Source of the DNA: Paenibacillus sp. oral taxon 786 str. D14
GTDB lineage: Bacteria > Bacillota > Bacilli > Paenibacillales > Paenibacillaceae
Length of the DNA stretch: 26,909 nucleotides
Direction: 5' to 3'
Assembly (NCBI RefSeq): GCF_000159955.1
Contig: NZ_GG695996.1
Coordinates: 24,241-51,149, forward strand
The notes under the pieces are model-generated. The model ran no database searches. It saw nothing but the letters and a program-made list of their open reading frames with translations, and was not told the DNA's origin. Numbering within the stretch: position 1 is the stretch's first letter; the number at the start of each line of letters is the position of its first letter. The position numbers and the translations under genes are program-made. Positions 24,115-26,909 of this stretch are shown in pieces.

Positions 24115-25884
24115 ATGGAGCATATTGCGCTGTACCGGGCTTGGCGGCCGCAGTCGTTTCAAGACATGGTGGGGCAGCAGCATATCATTCGCACGTTGCA
24201 GAATGCGATCCGTGAACAGCGGCTGTCGCACGCTTACCTGTTCAGCGGTCCGCGCGGAACCGGGAAGACCAGTGCGGCCAAAATTTTGGCCAAAGCGGTC
24301 AACTGCGAAAAAGGACCCGCGGCAGAACCCTGCAACGAGTGTGATGCGTGCCGGAGAATCACGGCGGGTGCTGTCATGGATGTACTTGAGATTGACGCCG
24401 CTTCCAACCGGGGGGTTGAAGAAATCCGCGATTTGCGCGAGAAGGTGAAATATGCCCCTACGGAAGTGCGGCAGAAGGTTTATATTATCGATGAAGTCCA
24501 TATGTTAACGACGGAAGCGTTTAATGCGCTGCTGAAGACCCTGGAGGAGCCACCTCCACACGTGATGTTTATTCTGGCAACCACTGAACCGCATCGTCTG
24601 CCGGCTACGGTGATATCGCGTTGTCAGCGTTTTGACTTCCGCCGGGTATCGCTGGAAGAGCAAAGCGAACGGCTGCGGATGATCTGCGAGCAAGAGGGCA
24701 TCGAAGCGGAGAAGGAAGCCATCGAGTATATCGCCCGATTGTCTGACGGCGGGATGCGGGATGCGTTAAGCATCTTGGATCAAATTGCTTCCTTCTCGGG
24801 GCGCAAGGTCTCTTATCAGCAGGTGCTGGACATGACCGGCGGCATCGCCTCCCGGCAGTTTGCAGAGCTGGCCAAAACGCTGCTTGACGGCGATATCGGC
24901 GGGATGCTGCAGATGATTGACGGCTTCATGCAGGAAGGCAAAAGCGCAGACAAGTGCATGGAGAACCTGCTTTACTATTTCCGTGACTTGCTGATGGTCA
25001 AAATGGTGCCGCAAGCGGACAAGTTGACGGAACGTGTGCTGGATCCACAGGATTTTGCGGAGATTGCCGAGGGCTTCTCCAAATCGCAGTTGTTCCGAAT
25101 CATCGATACGCTGAACCACTATCAGACCGAAATGAAATATGCCGTGCAGCCCCAAACCTTGTTTGAGGTTGCTCTGTTGAAGATCTGTACGTTTGGCAAA
25201 GACGGCGCCGAAGAGCACCCAGCAGGGGCTCGCAGTGCTGGAACGGGAGGCGGAGCATCCGCTGATGCTGCTGAGGTCCAACAACTGCGGCGCCAGCTTG
25301 CAGACTTGGAGGCGAAGCTGGAGCGAGCGTTGCAAGGCGGGCTTGCCGCCGGTGGTTCCGCCTCGGGAGCGGGGGCTGGAGGCCATCGTCCATCGCGAAG
25401 CCCTGCGCCGCGCGTCGCCTCGAAAGCCAAAATCCCCGCAGGGATGGATCATTATCTAGCCAACCGCAATAGTCCGGAGTTCTTTGACATCCAGCAAAAA
25501 TGGAATCAAGTACTCCAGGCTGTCAAGGATGCTAAAATTACAGTCCATGCGTGGTTCGTGAACGGAGAGCCTGTATCCATTCTGGAGGATAATGTGCTGG
25601 TGGCGTTTAAGAATGATATTCACCGGGAGACCACCGAGAAGCCGGCCAATAAACAAGTCATTGAAGCGGTCCTGGAGCGTCAACTGGGCAGACCGTATCA
25701 CTTGGTCACCATGATGCTGAAGGATTGGAACGATGCGCTGCAAGGTGCGGGCGAACGGTCAGACGGTGAACCGTTCGAGCTGGAGCATCCGCTGGAGGAA
25801 GGCGCGTCTGGATCCGGGAAGGAACCTTGGGTGGACGAAGCGCTAAATATGTTTGGGGATGATCTGGTCGTCATCAAGGAATAA
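24115..25884 (+). CDS. dnaX: DNA polymerase III subunits gamma and tau
   Basis: A 589-residue clamp-loader ATPase. Near the N terminus is YRAWRPQSFQDMVGQ, then Walker A GPRGTGKT (45-52), the zinc cluster Cys64, Cys73, Cys76 and Cys79, Walker B with DEVH (126-129), ATTEPH (155-160) and the SRC motif (168-170). The collar domain follows. A Gly/Ala/Ser-rich hinge (about 375-440) leads to the C-terminal tau part (AGMDHYLANRNSPEF onward) that should bind the polymerase. The length is that of a full tau protein. I did not see a convincing A-rich slippery site for frameshifting to gamma. AAAGAGGTG precedes the ATG at 24115. Followed by the YbaB-family gene and recR, the classic order. Confidence 0.97.
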   Translation: MEHIALYRAWRPQSFQDMVGQQHIIRTLQNAIREQRLSHAYLFSGPRGTGKTSAAKILAKAVNCEKGPAAEPCNECDACRRITAGAVMDVLEIDAASNRGVEEIRDLREKVKYAPTEVRQKVYIIDEVHMLTTEAFNALLKTLEEPPPHVMFILATTEPHRLPATVISRCQRFDFRRVSLEEQSERLRMICEQEGIEAEKEAIEYIARLSDGGMRDALSILDQIASFSGRKVSYQQVLDMTGGIASRQFAELAKTLLDGDIGGMLQMIDGFMQEGKSADKCMENLLYYFRDLLMVKMVPQADKLTERVLDPQDFAEIAEGFSKSQLFRIIDTLNHYQTEMKYAVQPQTLFEVALLKICTFGKDGAEEHPAGARSAGTGGGASADAAEVQQLRRQLADLEAKLERALQGGLAAGGSASGAGAGGHRPSRSPAPRVASKAKIPAGMDHYLANRNSPEFFDIQQKWNQVLQAVKDAKITVHAWFVNGEPVSILEDNVLVAFKNDIHRETTEKPANKQVIEAVLERQLGRPYHLVTMMLKDWNDALQGAGERSDGEPFELEHPLEEGASGSGKEPWVDEALNMFGDDLVVIKE

Positions 25885-25981
25885 CCCAACGAATGGCTTG
25901 GGATAGGCACCAGATTGTGGTTATATTTTTCCAATTATTGCATGATGTGCATGTAGACCAAATTAAGGAGATGTGAAGCAG

Positions 25982-26293
25982 ATGAACAATATGAATCAAA
26001 TGATGAAACAAGTGAAAAAAATGCAGGAGCAAATGCTCAAAGCACAGGAAGAACTGGCCAACAAAACCGTAGAAGGCAGTGCGGGCGGCGGAGTCGTTAC
26101 CGTGCAGGTGAACGGTCACAAAAAAGTACTGAACCTGACGATCAAACCGGAAGCAGTAGATCCGGACGACGTGGAAATGCTGCAAGACTTGGTGTTGACT
26201 GCGGTGAATGACGCTTTGACGAAGGCGGAAGAATTGGCAAACCAAGATATGGGCAAATTTACAGGCGGAATCAAAATTCCAGGCCTGTTCTAA
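25982..26293 (+). CDS. YbaB/EbfC-family nucleoid-associated protein
   Basis: A 103-residue DNA-binding protein with the family pattern: N-terminal long helix ([21 protein letters not shown]), sheet [24 protein letters not shown], and C-terminal helix with [12 protein letters not shown]. It is the counterpart of B. subtilis yaaK, always found between dnaX and recR. The ATG at 25982 is preferred; a GTG nine bases upstream is only three bases from the AAGGAG ribosome binding site, too close to be used. Confidence 0.95.
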   Translation: MNNMNQMMKQVKKMQEQMLKAQEELANKTVEGSAGGGVVTVQVNGHKKVLNLTIKPEAVDPDDVEMLQDLVLTAVNDALTKAEELANQDMGKFTGGIKIPGLF

Positions 26294-26320
26294 TTCTAGG
26301 AACTGAAGGAGAAGGCCCCA

Positions 26321-26909
26321 TTGTATTATCCCGAACCGATCGCGAAGCTGATCGATGCTTTTACTCATTTGCCTGGTATTGGGCCGAAGACGGCAGCCAG
26401 ATTGGCCTTTCATGTGCTGAACATGAAGGAAGATGATGTCATTGATTTCGCTAAAGCGCTGGTCAGCGTGAAGCGGAACCTTCATTACTGCTCTATCTGC
26501 TGTAACATCACGGATACGGATCCGTGCCGGATTTGTCAGGATAAGACGCGGGACGCTTCCGTGATTTGCGTTGTGCAGGAATCTAAGGACCTGGTCGCCA
26601 TGGAGCGGACGAAGGAGTTTGATGGCTACTATCATGTGCTGCAAGGGGCAATCTCGCCGATGGAAGGCCTGGGTCCGGATGATATCCGGCTGAAGGAGCT
26701 GCTGAATCGCTTAAGTGATGAACGAGTGAAGGAGCTTATCTTGGCAACTAACCCGAACATTGAAGGGGAAGCGACGGCGATGTATATCTCCCGTCTTGTG
26801 AAGCCCTTTGACATCCGTGTCACCCGGATTGCCCACGGGTTGCCGGTCGGCGGCGACTTGGAGTATGCGGATGAAGTGACATTATCCAAGGCGTTAGAAG
26901 GACGCCGAG
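26321..26909 (+). CDS. recR: Recombination mediator RecR (last residues cut by window end)
   Basis: 196 codons of RecR are visible; the family is about 198 residues long, so only a few residues and the stop are missing. RecR works with RecO and RecF to load RecA on gapped DNA. It has a helix-hairpin-helix ([16 protein letters not shown], about 16-31), a zinc finger with Cys57, Cys60, Cys69 and Cys72 ([16 protein letters not shown]), and a Toprim domain ([17 protein letters not shown] onward). The family-typical [23 protein letters not shown] is at the end. The start is TTG, with AAGGAG about nine bases upstream, 27 bases after the YbaB-family gene. Confidence 0.96.
   Translation, partial: MYYPEPIAKLIDAFTHLPGIGPKTAARLAFHVLNMKEDDVIDFAKALVSVKRNLHYCSICCNITDTDPCRICQDKTRDASVICVVQESKDLVAMERTKEFDGYYHVLQGAISPMEGLGPDDIRLKELLNRLSDERVKELILATNPNIEGEATAMYISRLVKPFDIRVTRIAHGLPVGGDLEYADEVTLSKALEGRR

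Noticed and set aside
23819..24501. Minus-strand frames over the SRP RNA and dnaX start
   Set aside because: They overlap a clear structural RNA and the dnaX start and show no protein family features.
24115..25884. Programmed frameshift producing a short gamma form of DnaX
   Set aside because: No A-AAA-AAG-type slippery sequence with a following hairpin was seen in the region where gamma would end.

Overview
The window reads as a stretch of chromosome from a spore-forming, GC-moderate member of the Firmicutes, most probably Paenibacillus or a close relative. The reasons are strong AGGAGG-type ribosome binding sites with frequent GTG/TTG starts, a Spo0F with the canonical residues, a long Bacillus-type SRP RNA with an Alu domain, and gene order matching Bacillus subtilis neighbourhoods (pbpG/speE; ywiB-argS; rpoE-pyrG-spo0F-fba-murA-rho-rpmE; scr-dnaX-yaaK-recR). 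This is from sequence reading only; no database search was possible.

Layout. Positions 1-1923 (minus strand) hold a CadC-controlled CadA-type metal-efflux operon with two matched operators flanking its promoter. Positions 2028-3000 hold a small orphan reading frame with an inverted-repeat leader, then a 3-methyladenine DNA glycosylase (minus). Positions 3080-5241 hold a class A penicillin-binding protein (PbpG type) with a forespore-type (sigma G) promoter, divergent from speE. Positions 5370-9527 hold speE, a membrane-anchored unknown, a terminator, then ywiB-argS. Positions 9528-11412 hold a palindromic repeat element, an intracellular-looking subtilase (minus) and a hairpin-rich intergenic region. 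Positions 11413-21053 are a mostly co-directional housekeeping block: rpoE (delta), pyrG behind a CTP-type attenuator whose transcript should begin GGGC, spo0F with a sigma-H-like promoter, an AT-rich inserted gene for an exported unknown, fbaA, murA, rho with a Gly/Ser tail, a radical SAM protein, and rpmE. Positions 21174-22278 hold a DUF559-like nuclease/winged-helix protein followed by a highly symmetric MITE-like palindrome and a second repeat. Positions 22279-23535 (minus) encode an exported stalk-domain/GH18 protein. Positions 23685-26909 hold the SRP RNA, dnaX, the ybaB-family gene and recR, which is cut by the window end just before its stop.

Most of the window is conserved core: nucleotide and polyamine synthesis, translation, wall synthesis, transcription control, the replication clamp loader and recombination. 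The less ordinary parts are: the pyrG leader, which fits reiterative-transcription control; the sporulation-type promoters in front of pbpG and spo0F; two families of roughly 180-bp palindromic repeats; the nuclease-HTH fusion; the radical SAM gene between rho and rpmE; and an AT-rich insertion between spo0F and fbaA. I saw no tRNA, rRNA, CRISPR array, prophage or complete insertion sequence.
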